Assembly: GCA_013397695.1 (NCBI GenBank)
Contig: VYZI01000392.1
Coordinates: 586,129-650,128 of the forward strand
Origin: Centropus unirufus
Taxonomy: Eukaryota; Chordata; Aves; Cuculiformes; Centropidae
Reading direction: 5' to 3'
Length of the DNA: 64,000 nucleotides
The notes beneath the pieces were generated by a model. That model did not search any database and had not been told where the DNA came from. It was given only the letters and a program-made list of their open reading frames with translations. Of the stretch, positions 25,422 to 37,192 are shown one piece after another; position 1 is the stretch's first letter; each line of letters begins with the position of its first letter. A program made the translations under genes and the position numbers.

Positions 25422-26597
25422 GCTTTGATCTGCACCGATTTTTCATGCGTCAGGCCACTAGTAAAATGTGCCATCGTGGTGTGAAGTTAGAAAAGAAGAT
25501 GGGTAATACCCCCTGCCTTATCCATTATATATTACACCCAATGAGAGGCTCCTCCGCACATCCAAACTGAAGTGAAACAGTCAACAGGTACAGGAATAGT
25601 GTTGGATTTTTTGGAATAGATTTCTTCAGCTTTTTCTTTTTAAAAAAAAATAAAAATCCCCAAAACTGAGGAAAAACACTGCCTCCAGAATACTTCATTT
25701 TTAAGATTAAAACTTTTGCCTGAAATAGAAAAGTTCTCAGGGGGCAAAAGGCAAAAGTCAAAAGCAGAGCAACAGAAATCCCAGCTGAAAACAAGGCCCC
25801 TCCAGAGGGCTCCAAACGTTAACGTGTACTCAATTATATTCCTGACATTGCCGGCACCAACAGGAATGTGAATTATAACTTAGTTTGCTTTGCATTCCCC
25901 ACCTTTTAACTTCTCTTTGGGCTCTGTCCAGCAGAGCTGCAAAGTGTGATTTATTCCCCAAGTCTGAGCTAGAGACGAGAGCAAAAATATCTGCTTCATT
26001 TCCTTTTAGTGTGAACTGCTTACCTCCCGTGAAAACAAACGTTTTCTGTAGGTTCGAAGTAGGATGTCTCCATCCAAACTGGATTTCTGTTGCAGTTATT
26101 TTATTAGCAATTCTTCTGCCAGGCTCTGGAGTCTCCCTAGCAGGAAAGGCATGCACACCTAGGAGGTGAAGGAGGAAAAAATTGCAATTGTTAATTATTT
26201 CCTCGGCTTTTTACAGACTGCTTGGCTGTGGCCTCTCCTGGTGGTGGGTGAAATCTCAGTGTTCCGTTGTCTTCAGTGCCTTTTGTCTCAAAAAGCCCTT
26301 CCTGGGATTAGCTCGGCCGGTGCAGACTGAACGACAGCGTGATTTGTCTCCCAGTTAAAGACCTTCCAAGTCCTCCTTTATGCATTATCTGCAAAGACAG
26401 AAAAACAGCAGAAAATGGCAGGAAAAGCTGCTCTCTTTATGGTTATGGATAAAAGTGTTTTCCAACTGCCAGCCTCTAAAGAGCACATTTTAGTTAGAGA
26501 AATCTGAAAAAAAAAAGCAATTACAAGGCATCTTTGTGCTTGCAGGGGCAGCATCACCTTTGTGACAAGCACCCTCCTCAGCTTTGTGGCAGAGACC

Positions 26598-29500
26598 ATG
26601 GAGTGCTGGAAGCAAGAGAAAAGGAACACCTGGATTTTTCCCACCCTGATCCTCTGCCTCTATGGCTTCTTCTACATGATGAAACCATCTGAACCCTTCC
26701 TGACCCCCTATCTGACAGGATCAGATAAAAACTTGACCATAGATGAGGTATGTTCTTACTCTGCCTTTTACCTGCGGAGAGCCGGAAAAAAAAAATAAAT
26801 GTAAAATTTAAAGAAAGTTTTTAAACAAAGATAAAAAAAAATAAGTACACTGTAACCAGCTTTGACAGGTGACAGTTTGCAGGACGTGACATAAATAAAA
26901 GATCCATTTAATGAGTCTGAGACCCATTTGCCTGCTCAAGAGTCACGTGCTGCTTTGGTGCTGTTGTGTATTTCATTAATTTCTTCAAAGCAAAAACTTC
27001 TTTTCGCCAAACCATTTATAATAAATGAAATTCTTTGAGGAAAAGAACAACACCACATTGATTTGCTCTACTCTTCCAGGTTACCAACCAGATTCTCCCA
27101 GTTTGGACATACTCCTACCTGGCCCTGCTCTTCCCGGTCTTCCTCATCACTGACTACGTGCGCTACAAGCCCGTCCTCCTCCTCCAGGGCGGCAGCTTCA
27201 TCGTCACGTATCTCCTGCTCCTCTTCGCCCACGGGGTGCTGGCCATGCAGCTGGTGGAGTTCTTCTACGGCCTGGCAACAGCCACCGAGGTCGCCTACTA
27301 CGCCTACATCTACAGCGTGGTCAGCACCGAGCGCTACCAGCGCGTGACGAGCTACTGCAGGAGCATCACCCTCGTTGCGGCCACCCTCGCGGCGGGGCTG
27401 GGGCAGCTGCTGCTCTCCTTGGCTCATGTCTCCTACTTCCACCTCAACGTCATCACTTTGACTTCCGTCTCCCTGGCTTTCCTCTCTTCCTTCGCCCTCC
27501 CAATGCCCCAGAAGAGCATGTTCTTCCACAGGAAAGATGTCTCAGGACCTCAGAAAGCCGGGGCTCCCCTCGGCTCTGACCGGCCCTCGAGGGGTCAACT
27601 GGAAGAGGGCTCTGGACCTCCTGCCTTGGGACCAGCGCCTCTACAGCAGGTTGGCAACGCCAAGTCCCACCGTCACGTGCTCACGGTCCTGGTGCAGCTG
27701 GGCAAGGACCTGAGGGACTGCTACAGCTCCAGGAGACTTCTCTACTGGTCCCTGTGGTGGGCTCTGGCCACGGCGGGCTTTAACCAGGTCCTGAATTACG
27801 TCCAGGTGCTGTGGGACTTCAGAGCCCCCTCTCACAGCTCCGCGGTCTACAATGGCGCTGTTGAAGCGACAGCAACATTTCTGAGTAAGTTGGTGCTTAA
27901 AAATCAATCCTGGGCAGCTTCTAAAGTTTTACTTACGACTGTTTTCAAGTGCCACTCCACTGGGGATGCCCTGGGAAGCCAGTGCATACATTGTGCATTC
28001 AAAGTCTACTTCTTCAGTCTACAAAACAGTTCAAACGTGCGCTGTGCTATTTTTCCTTGTGAGTAGGACACCCAGGCTTTATCCTCCCATTATGCAGAGC
28101 GTAGAAATCACACAGACCTCGCATCCCACTGCTAAATCCATTCATGGGCACCTCTTTTAATGAGGTTGTTGGGGTTTTTTTTCCTCCAAACAAGCATTGA
28201 GCTGTTCCCATAACAATAGCATCAGCTTACCCAGAGAAGTTTTTCATAAACGTTTTACACAAAAAGTATATAATCCTCTAATTAGGATCATGCTCCAGTG
28301 AAATACTCCCATGCAGCAGGAGGCAGAGAAGAATTTTAGCCATTCCAAGATCCAGAGATTTGCAGGAAAAGACCTCATAGGCTTCATTACTGATGTTAAT
28401 CATCACAGCTACTGATGCTAATCATCACAAAGTGACGATATCGAAAGGTAACATGGGAGGATACCGCCCTGGCTTGGCCGTGTTTCATATTGTGCTGCTG
28501 CAGAGAAGTTGCACAAGACACGGGGGTGTGATCCGCCAGGGAAAATAGACCTGCCTACGTCATACCTGGTCGTTCAGGTTACAGTCATTAAGGAGAAAAA
28601 GATACTTTGAAGATTAAACTTTACTCTCAGCCTGATGCAGGCAAATAAACAGACCGATTGAATCCTGGAATAGAAGCGCTTAACCCCAAAATGCCTGCTC
28701 CTGGATGAACCCCTCTTTCTCGTGGAATGGCTTATTTCTCAGTGTAAGGTGACGAAGTTTAAGAAGCGTATGAGACCGCTAGGATGGAGAGTCGGGTGGG
28801 TTACCTTCTTAAGAAAATCATCTTTGTAGAAGGGTCACCAAAAGCAAAGAACGCCCGCTCTCCCACATTTCCCTGCACGTTCTCACTTGGTGCCTTAAAA
28901 CACTCCCTTTTTTGGGAGTGTTTAGCTCAAAGCTTAGCCCTTTTATGACCTGCATGGAGCTCCTGTTAACCTGGCAAGTAACCATTTATAAATTGAGCTA
29001 TGAGATCAGCTCGTAGAGGCTGGAAGAACTGTTCTTCTTGAGCTCCAAACCGTGTTCCTACCTCTCCCCCTAGAGATACACGCTGGGTACAGAGAGCTAA
29101 ACAATGAATCCTTTTACATAAGGGTTTATCCTGTCAAGTGGAATAAAACATGAAGAAAGGGTGGCCCGGCTTCGATTCATGCAGTTGTCTAAAAATGACC
29201 GGTCATGGCATGACCTTGGAAGGGATTAGAAACGCTTCCAAAACATTTCAGGCCAAGTCTGCTTCATTATTCAGTGTTGCCTTTCAGCAAGCGCGGGTGG
29301 CAAAGCTTGGTGCCATGGGCTGTAGGACAAAACACAATGTTCACATGTTGCTTTCTCTTTCTCTAGGCTCAATAACGTCTTTCATGGTACAATACCTGAA
29401 AATTGACTGGGACCTTTTTGGAGAACTGGCTTTGGGGATCTTCTCTGCAATAAGTGCTGGTTCTCTATTTCTCATGCACTTCTCCACCGACATCTGGGCA

Positions 29501-32500
29501 AGTTATGCTGGCTACCTCATTTTCAAAGCGTGCTACATGCTCCTCATAACGATAGCAACGTAAGTACAAAATGTAAGTAGAATACCAACAGTACCTTAAG
29601 TCCAAATATCCCTCCTTTCACTCCGAGGTAGCTGATCGAATGTTGGCCATAACTGTTTAGGAAAAGGACACTTGGATGTCTCGTTGTGTTCTCTTCTTTC
29701 TTCTAAACAACCATAAAAGAAAAATCAAATGGACATTGAACATCTACTTAGGCATAAATTAAACAAGGTGTATGGCGCCTTTATTATGAAAGGCAATAGC
29801 GACAGCAAACTATATTAGCTATTTTCCTTCTGCCTGGACAGGAAGATGCTAAGTGAACAGGAGCAACAAGCATGCCTAGACAACCCTCCTTTAAGATCCC
29901 ACTATGTCTAGACCACCCTGCTGATAGACTTGTTAAAAAGCTATAATTTACATGAATGCAAAAAAAAAATTCAGCATAGGGTGTTCCCTGACATAGCTTT
30001 ATACAACTACTCCTTAATGATATTATAATGCAAAAATTGAATAAGAGAGAACATTGGACAAGATCTCTTAGGAGGCCAAGCTATTCTGTTGTCAGAAATA
30101 GGAAAAGAAATATAAATAAAAAATATAATATGTGCAATAAAGAAAATAAGTGGAGTACTACAAATATTTTATTGATTGGAATATCTTTAGATATACCACA
30201 TTTTCATTAACAAGAATAATTAATGAATTTTTATGTCAAACTCCAAGTTTATTCGGATGCCCTTTCAAAAAAACTGCTAAAACTGGAACATATGACAAAA
30301 TTATGCCTATCTTGGATGAAGCCAAGCAAATCTATTTTCATTTTGGGAGATAGTTGCAACATTAGAGTGAAGCACACCTGGACTTTTCAACATATGCTAA
30401 AAAAATATAAAAGTAAAAGCTCGGATAAAAAATCCCTGATAAAATATTTTAAAAGACTTTGCGAAGAACATATTTGTTCAGATAGAAAGTCTGGAGGTAA
30501 ATAGTGCAAGGAAAAATGTCTGTTATTGTCCAAGAAGATATTGCAAAGAAAATCCAGAGGCTCTTGGCAGAAATATAAGGTATTCTACCACCAAGATATA
30601 AGCAAGAATTGATTCCCACCATCACAGAAAAGTTGGTTGGAAGATACCTGTGGTGACCTTCTAGACTAAAATCCCAGATAGGGCAGAGCTCCTGCCAGTG
30701 CCAGATTAGGTCAGGGTTCTCTCTGGTCTTGTCTTTCAAAGCCTCCCTGGAGGCTTTACCTGATGTCTGGCACAGTCTGCAATGGCAGAGAAGAAACAAA
30801 AGGGATGATTAAAGAGATCCAGTTCCTAACTGCAGCTCATCAGATCATGTGGTTTGAAAAAGCCGCATGGGCAAGTAAAAATAAAAAATAAATAATCAAA
30901 ATATACAGTGGTAGTCAAGACATTGTTCAGAGCAAACAAGGAAGCACAGAAACGAATGAAGACCCCCTTAGTCCATCCTTGAGCGTGAATTCTCTTCGTG
31001 AGCTCAATGGAGAGGAGCAACCTCGCAGCCGGTGTGCGCTGACTGACCGGCCGCTCTCCCGTCAGGTTCCAGATCGCCCTCAACCTGAGCATGGAGCGCT
31101 ACGCCCTCATGTTTGGCTTCAACAACTTCGTGGCGCTGCTGATCCAGACCATTCTGACAGTGGTTGTCGTGGACTCTAAAGGCCTGAGACTGGACATAGT
31201 GACTCAGGTAAGTGCTATGAACTTCTATTGCGTTTACTGCTCAGTCAATTTATCCCCAAAAGTTTACCAAGAAAGAAAAAGCTATGAAAAAGACAGTTTA
31301 ATTCCCTCGTTCTCCTACACCTTGATCTTCCCTTGTCAGCATCATTCTTCATTTTTGCCTTTTAGTGCAGCCCTTGGGATTAGAGCTGCTGCTCTTTGAC
31401 TTTTTAAAGGCAGGGACACCAGAACGAAAAAAATCAAGCCCTGCTATCATGACCAGCTCTGGCTGATCACTACAACACTGAATAACATCCCCTGTGCCCA
31501 GAAATTCAGGCTCATTTTTGCAGACACAGAGGCAACTTGCCTGCGTGTGGTTTAGGGAGTTCAAGGCCATGAGATACAGCCTGGACTACTGGAATTATTT
31601 TAGTTTGAGCATCAAGGACACCTACCTTCTAATTCCAGCTCAGAAGCAAACCTGGTCTTTATCTCAATGTAAATAAGAGCATTTTCTGCCCAGAGTTTGG
31701 GCGTTTAATGTAGGATGGGATTTCCTATCTCACAACAGTGCCCCTAACTTCAGTCAGACCAATTCCACTCATCTTGGAGTTGACTGAAATGTATCGATTT
31801 CTGTGTTTTCTCACATGAGAGCTCAGCTGGGGCTGCTTCCTATTCCCACACAGACTAAAACTATTCAGATATTCTATGCAGAGATGCCAAAAGTTCCTCA
31901 AAACGATTAAGGATTGAATTAGACTCTAAAAATTAAAACTTTTAAATCAAGCTCAGGAATGTGTAGGACTTCATAAAGAGCTTTGTCACTGTTGTTGGAA
32001 ATACTGATACAAAGTCCTGGTATATTGGTTGAAGCCAGTGTGGCAAAAGCACTGAAATGTGCAAGTAAGAGTGAAAAAGGCCCATCTTTGCTTGCATTAT
32101 TCATGACTCTGTGGGTATTGAAGCTCCTTCTATATTTTGCACTAACAGAAAAAAAATCCTGTTCCTACCCCTTCCCCATCTGATGTTTATTAAGAGGCAG
32201 AAGGATTAGAAGCGAGGGGCACTTCTTCATTCCCAAAAGATCTACCATTTGCAAGAAAAGCAGAATTTATTGCTTTGTAAAGAACACAGAGGAACCGTGC
32301 CAGAAGGCAGGTAGACAAAATAGAGTATTATCTCCAGGAGACGCAGTGTTTCCCCAGCCTGTTTTTCATTAATTCCCCTGCCTTTTTCTCTCCCCTTCCC
32401 AGTTTTTAATCTATGGCAGCTACTTCACAGCCATAGCTGGGATTTTCTTGATCAGAAGCCTTTGCATCCTGGTCTCCAGCAAATGTGGAAGCCGAATAGC

Positions 32501-32582
32501 AAGATCTTGCAAAGAACATCTCAACTGCGCCGAGCATGAATCAAAAGAGCGGATTGTCAGTGGCGACACGACACGGCTGTAG
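26598..32582 (+). CDS. SLC19A3: SLC19A3, thiamine transporter 2 (copy 1), complete
   Basis: Plasma-membrane vitamin B1 carrier of the reduced folate carrier (SLC19) family. Coding exons: 26598-26747, 27080-27884, 29367-29559, 31066-31207 and 32403-32582; 1470 nt, 489 aa (human 496). All borders are GT-AG and phases join. The start ATG at 26598 (MECWKQEKRNTW) follows a likely acceptor at 26543-26544, leaving 53 nt of 5' UTR in the exon. TM1 reads LCLYGFFYMMKPSEPF. Equivalents of human G23, E32, W59, E110 and Y113 are kept, with the N45-L-T sequon. Twelve hydrophobic segments are expected, with the variable cytoplasmic loop after MPQKSMFFHRKD. Coding exon 3 (SITSFMVQYLKIDWD) is less like human than copy 2 is. 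The C-terminal tail is hydrophilic and ends GDTTRL. Coding exon 2 is almost identical to copy 2. Confidence 0.96.
28898..28923. repeat. Perfect 10-bp inverted repeat with T6 loop
   Basis: aaacactccc, then tttttt, then gggagtgttt, in the intron between coding exons 2 and 3 of SLC19A3 copy 1. It would form a hairpin in DNA or RNA; no function is known. Confidence 0.8.
30615..30785 (-). mobile_element. Probable old CR1 LINE fragment
   Basis: cagaaaagttggttggaaga, gtgaccttctagactaaaat and aagcctccctggaggcttta resemble antisense CR1 3' blocks, but the copy is strongly diverged. It lies in the SLC19A3 copy 1 intron between coding exons 3 and 4. Confidence 0.5.
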
Positions 32583-32759
32583 GAGGAAGGCAGATGGGTT
32601 CACGTGGCCAGGTCCTCCTGGGAGAAAAGCTTCTCCTGCAGCCTGCAGGGAATAACAACACGAGCCCAACCTTCAACGCAGCCCTGGAAACCTACACTGA
32701 GTCATTGCAGCCCTTGGCGAGGACACCTGCCAGCTACGAGAAAACGGCACTGTTCTAAG

Positions 32760-32765
32760 AATAAA
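32760..32765 (+). terminator. SLC19A3: Poly(A) signal of SLC19A3 copy 1
   Basis: AATAAA about 180 nt after the stop codon; it is the first canonical signal downstream. Confidence 0.7.
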
Positions 32766-32789
32766 AGAGAAGTTGCTTGTCGTCCTTGT

Positions 32790-35700
32790 TTACTCGCCTA
32801 GAAATAGCTTAACAGCCGCAATTTATACACGAGAACACAGCAGCCACCTTGGCAACCCACCACGCACAGTGGCGAAGGATGGAGTCCACCCAGCTCTTGC
32901 ACACGGGGTTGGTCACCGGTGGCTGAGGGGGCCTCCATCCCTTTGCGCGCGCCTTTTTCTCAACCACGGAGAATGCGTTTGTGTTCGCGTTGTGACATCT
33001 TTCCTACCTAACTACAGGCAACGATAAAATCCTCCCTTCTAATTTAAAAGCCCGCGTCGGAAGGAGACGTTTTGCACACGATGATGGAGAAAAGAGGGTT
33101 TGCCCACCCGGCCTGCCCGAGAAAGTCTGTTGGAATGTGGCAGAGCCATGGTTAGCGCTTGGCCCACCTTGGGAAGCCGCAACCTAAACTCGGTGCCGAA
33201 TCCTTGGCAATCGCAGCCCAGAAGGGAAAAATTTCAGAGTCAAAAGGAAATGAAGAAGGTCCACTCGTTTCCTTGTGCCTCCAGTGAAATTAAATTCAGG
33301 GCTGAGCGCCTTCCTGTTTTCAATAGGAAAAGAAAACCAAAGGGATTGAGTATGGACTAAGACCAGAGAATTACATTAGGGAGAATTTTGGCTGGTTCTG
33401 CACAGGAAAATTCCAGAGTAACACAAATATCCAAGATTTACAACAGAAACAAAATGCTAGTATCACATGGGCTTTTGAGGCCCAAATAAGGAGGTCCGCT
33501 GGCTTCGGCCAATGATTCGGTAGGGTCAGGATCTCAGTTTTATCAAGCATCTTCAAGTCCCATGGCTAATTTAGTCCAGTGCAAAGGAAAGTACAGGATA
33601 AGAAAAAAAATATGAGATTGCATAGCGAATGCCTAATTTAATATTTAATACAGTTATTTAATATAGGGGGTTTTTTTGTACTGCTGTTTGCTTCTAACTT
33701 CCGATACCTACATCTAAGTAATAAAAATAGAAAATACTTAGGATTTACAGAATAATATTTTTTTACTGTTAGTGACAGCAGCTCTCACTTGTACGGACGT
33801 GTCCTTCCCACAGAGCTGTCACTCACTGCAGCCAGACAAACCGCCCAGAGGAAGGAGCAGGCAGGAGAGGAGCCACTGGGGTCAAGTCACAGGAAGAATC
33901 AGTGGGATTTGACCGAAGGGGCGCAGATGATTTTTTACACTTTTAGTTTCCCATTGTGCTTTGTGGGCACAGCTGGGCTGTCATCCGGCTCTAAGCAGAG
34001 CAGCTTTACCAACACAGCTGTAAAAGCAGATGTGCCCAGTCTCCACCAAGCTGTGTCTTTTATTACGGAAGAACCGAGGGCGCGACATTCCTGCCTGAAG
34101 AAACCGAGGCAAAGTGCAAAAGAGCGAGGACTGCTTTGTGTTACCTTTTCCTCATGAGCAGGGATTTTCTTTTGATGCATTTAGGTGAAGAAATAGAGGT
34201 GGAAGCTGACTAGAATTTGTGTTTAAATGGAGAAGGGGAGCTTGGTATTCCCAGCTCCATGGTCTCAAACTGCCTTTGGTACAGAAAGATAACAAATACT
34301 TCACTCTTGGTAGCTCCGAGAGAAAGGAAAGCAATCAGTACCATGACGGTTTCTGCTAATAAAAAAACCCCAACAGTAGCAGCTGCAGGAAAGGAACCAG
34401 AAAAAAATGGTAGAAATAACCATAAAAGTTCTTGTGTTCTGAATGGGTCAGAGCTCGCTGCTTTCCTTGTGTCTGGGAGGCCCCTAAGGAGTAAAGAAAC
34501 CAAGATTTATTCAGTTTTCAGCTGCAGAGAATTCTACCTTCAGAAAATAGATAGGACTTAATAAAAAATAAAAATACTCATATTGTCTCAGATTTTCAAA
34601 AATACAGATTCTGCCTGTGGGAGCTGGGGGGGCAATAGGGAAGGAAGATGGGATCTCTTAGGAGTGTCAGGAAGGATATGACACCTCGGAGGCAGAAACC
34701 ACAGCGAGGGAAAGGTAAGGCATCACCTCACTCGGGTTTTCCAGCTGAAAATTGGCATTATCCATGAAACTGGTGATTGATTTCATCCACCCCAGCAAGG
34801 GGCACACACCCACCTCTGTGTCCATGGAGATACGCACTTTGGAGAGGACGTAGGTGAGGGTGGGAGCAAGGACGGAACGCCTGGCTCTGCAGTTCTGCGG
34901 GCAAAGGGCACTCAAGGAACCCCCTCTCCTTGCAGCCTCCAGCAGCGCGCGCTCCTGTTTCTCCCAGGGTGCTGAAGGATTCCCTGAAAATGGGAAAATC
35001 CAGAGCTGAGCGCGTGGCTCCCCGTAGCTAAAACCCCCTCTGAACACAACCCCGGGTGCCTCTGGCACCTCAAGGGGTTTGGGCACGAGCCTTCCATGAA
35101 GCTCCAGTTCAGCGAGCGGAAAAGCCCAGCTCCCGCCTGGGCTCACTCCACCCTGGAAGTGGTACAAGGAGTTCTCGTATCTCTTGAACAAGACCAGGCC
35201 TTGCTCAGCTCACGAAGCTGCTCTGCAGAGCACACGGGGTCCCGTCGGGCCAGGGCCAAACCTTTGCTCCGTGTGTCAACACGAATCGCACCCACGGGTC
35301 GCACAAAGTCCCTCTCCAGATGAGCCTTGGAAGAGGTAGGGAGCTGGGCCTAAAACAATGGCCTGGAGGAAAAGCCAAGGAGCATCATTGCTCTGAAGTG
35401 GTTCTGCTGTGAGGATTTTTAACATAGAAGCTTCTTATCTTCTTGGCCAGTTGCCCATCAGTGGCAGATTCTAGAAATAATTCCTGGCCAAACAATGTCC
35501 CACCTCTCCCAGCAAAGCCAGGAGAGAGCCGGGAGCCCAGAGGCCGCTGCGCTGTGTGCAGGGCAGGGGCAGCGTCCGCCTAAACCTCAAACAGGCGCTG
35601 GGGCTTATCCATGAGGCACGGAGCCTTTAAAGGTATTTATTAACACAGAAAATGCAATTGAGCGATTGCTCTCGTGCTGTGCCAGGTTTTATTAATCATT

Positions 35701-37116
35701 AGCTACCGCGAGTCTTCAAGCTTTATCTTAAAATTAGAACTCAGCTCGCTGACGTAACCTGTAAAGGAGAAAGCACCCCCTGCAATCCTCTGGACGAGAT
35801 CCGCAACAAAGAAGAGCTGGGAATAATTAATAATTATTATTTAAATTCTTTTAACATTTTTGCAAGGTTAGGAAGAATCATTAGCAGGCAAAAAGGCACA
35901 GAAATTCCTTACTACCTCCAATTCTAAAGGGTGGTTTCAGGCTTCTCCTCCACAAGCCAAAGGCGTCCAACGGGGAAACTGCACGTGAATCCACAGCAAA
36001 TGCACGGCAGCCGCAGATCGGGCAGGCAATTCCTTCCCTTTGGAATTATTTAGGAGTGCGCTGGCTGCTCGCTTGGCTCGGTGCCTTTAGAACTGCTGCG
36101 ATTTCTGCTGATGCTCTTGGCCAGTCCAGGGGTTAATATATCCTTGTTCTGAAAAGATAACGGCTATCAGGAATTTCAGCGCTAGAGTTAAGAATAACAC
36201 AGGCTGCATTTTGAACATCACATTGAACGATGAGAATCATTTAAAGTGAGGTTTCGAGCTTAGGGCTGGGTTTTTTAACACTCCTCTGAGGTCAAATATT
36301 GCCTCAAATCCACGCTATTTCTGCTGAATTTTCATGAATATGACCTCACAGGGCGAGTAGAAGCGCTTTTGAAGAAGTTCCTGCTATAAAAGGGGATTCA
36401 ACAATTAAAAAGGAATAACAAAAGCTGATTAAACACCAGCCAGCGCTGGCTTTCATTCTCTCTGTTGCAGATCATTGATGTTTCACTTGCCTTCCCAGAG
36501 CCCTGGAACCCAGTTTGAAACACAAAGCAAGCAAAATAAACTTCAAGAAACAAAACTTTCCAGCCTTCTTTTGGCAAAAGAAGCCTCATTCTTTTCCTTT
36601 TGATTCTCATTTTCAAAAGCGACGTCAAGGTTCCCGTTTTCTACGCCTGAGCAAGTCCCGTGAGCGGCGAGTTTCTGCGCCTTTCCCCACTCAGATGACT
36701 GAAATGCAAGAAATGTGGTGAATATTAAAGCGTTTTGAAGAAACTGAGCTCACAGGGGGCTGTGAGCTGCCTGGTGACTTCCATGGTCTGCAAAAAGCTT
36801 GCGCTCCTATTATTCCGCTCGGCTCTTGGGCTGAAAAACAACAGTAAAAAAAATAATAAAATCCTAGAGCAAGATGAAAATGAACTATCGCAGTTTGCCC
36901 TCGCATCGATTCAGAAATGAGGCTGTAATAGAACTTAATTCTCCCACTCTGAATACATCCTCGCCGTTGGAAGCGCGTCATTAGGAGCAACCTTTGGTAG
37001 GCGATAGGGGCAGGACCTGCCACCACCGATGCACCTTGCTCCGAGCCGTTCATTACAGCGGCAGCCGGGATTACTGGCAGCCTTTGGGAGAGAGGCATGA
37101 GCTGAAATCAGGTTAG
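32790..37116. other. Interval between the two SLC19A3 copies
   Basis: No coding exon recognised. There are GC-richer stretches at about 34670-35330 and 35500-35620, and AT-rich stretches near 33600-33770 and 35820-35860. The 174-codon minus-strand frame at 34667-35191 has no recognisable domain. Any promoter or untranslated exon of copy 2 should be here or in the gap that follows, but none can be identified. Confidence 0.5.
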
Positions 37117-37181
37117 NNNNNNNNNNNNNNNNNNNNNNNNNNNNNNNNNNNNNNNNNNNNNNNNNNNNNNNNNNNNNNNNN
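37117..37181. other. Assembly gap (65 N) just before SLC19A3 copy 2
   Basis: The gap ends 11 bp before the ATG of copy 2, so the 5' UTR and any splice acceptor in front of its first coding exon cannot be seen. Confidence 0.99.
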
Positions 37182-37192
37182 ATATAAATACT

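Larger units (their letters stand above)
11830..26540. other. Long non-coding interval between CCL20 and SLC19A3
   Basis: No exon of a recognisable protein was found. It holds CR1 fragments (15262-15540, 18045-18276, 24790-25130), an (ATT)-type microsatellite (13344-13394), a pyrimidine-rich tract (about 14165-14530), a 12-bp minisatellite (17041-17100), an assembly gap (17422-17530) and an AT-rich repeat (25334-25421). The part at about 24030-24200 is GC-rich and has a donor-like GTGAGT near 24100; an untranslated first exon of SLC19A3 could lie there, but this is only a possibility. Confidence 0.6.

Noticed and set aside
27068..27529. 153-codon frame antisense to SLC19A3 coding exon 2
   Set aside because: Shadow of the GC-rich exon; the same shadow recurs in copy 2 (38794-39327) because the exons are 99% identical.
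34667..35191. 174-codon minus-strand frame between the SLC19A3 copies
   Set aside because: No known domain, no good splice context and no similarity that I can recognise; considered a chance frame in GC-rich DNA.
37183..37190. TATA-like tataaata directly before the copy 2 ATG
   Set aside because: It is only 2 bp from the start codon, too close to act as a core promoter for that ATG.
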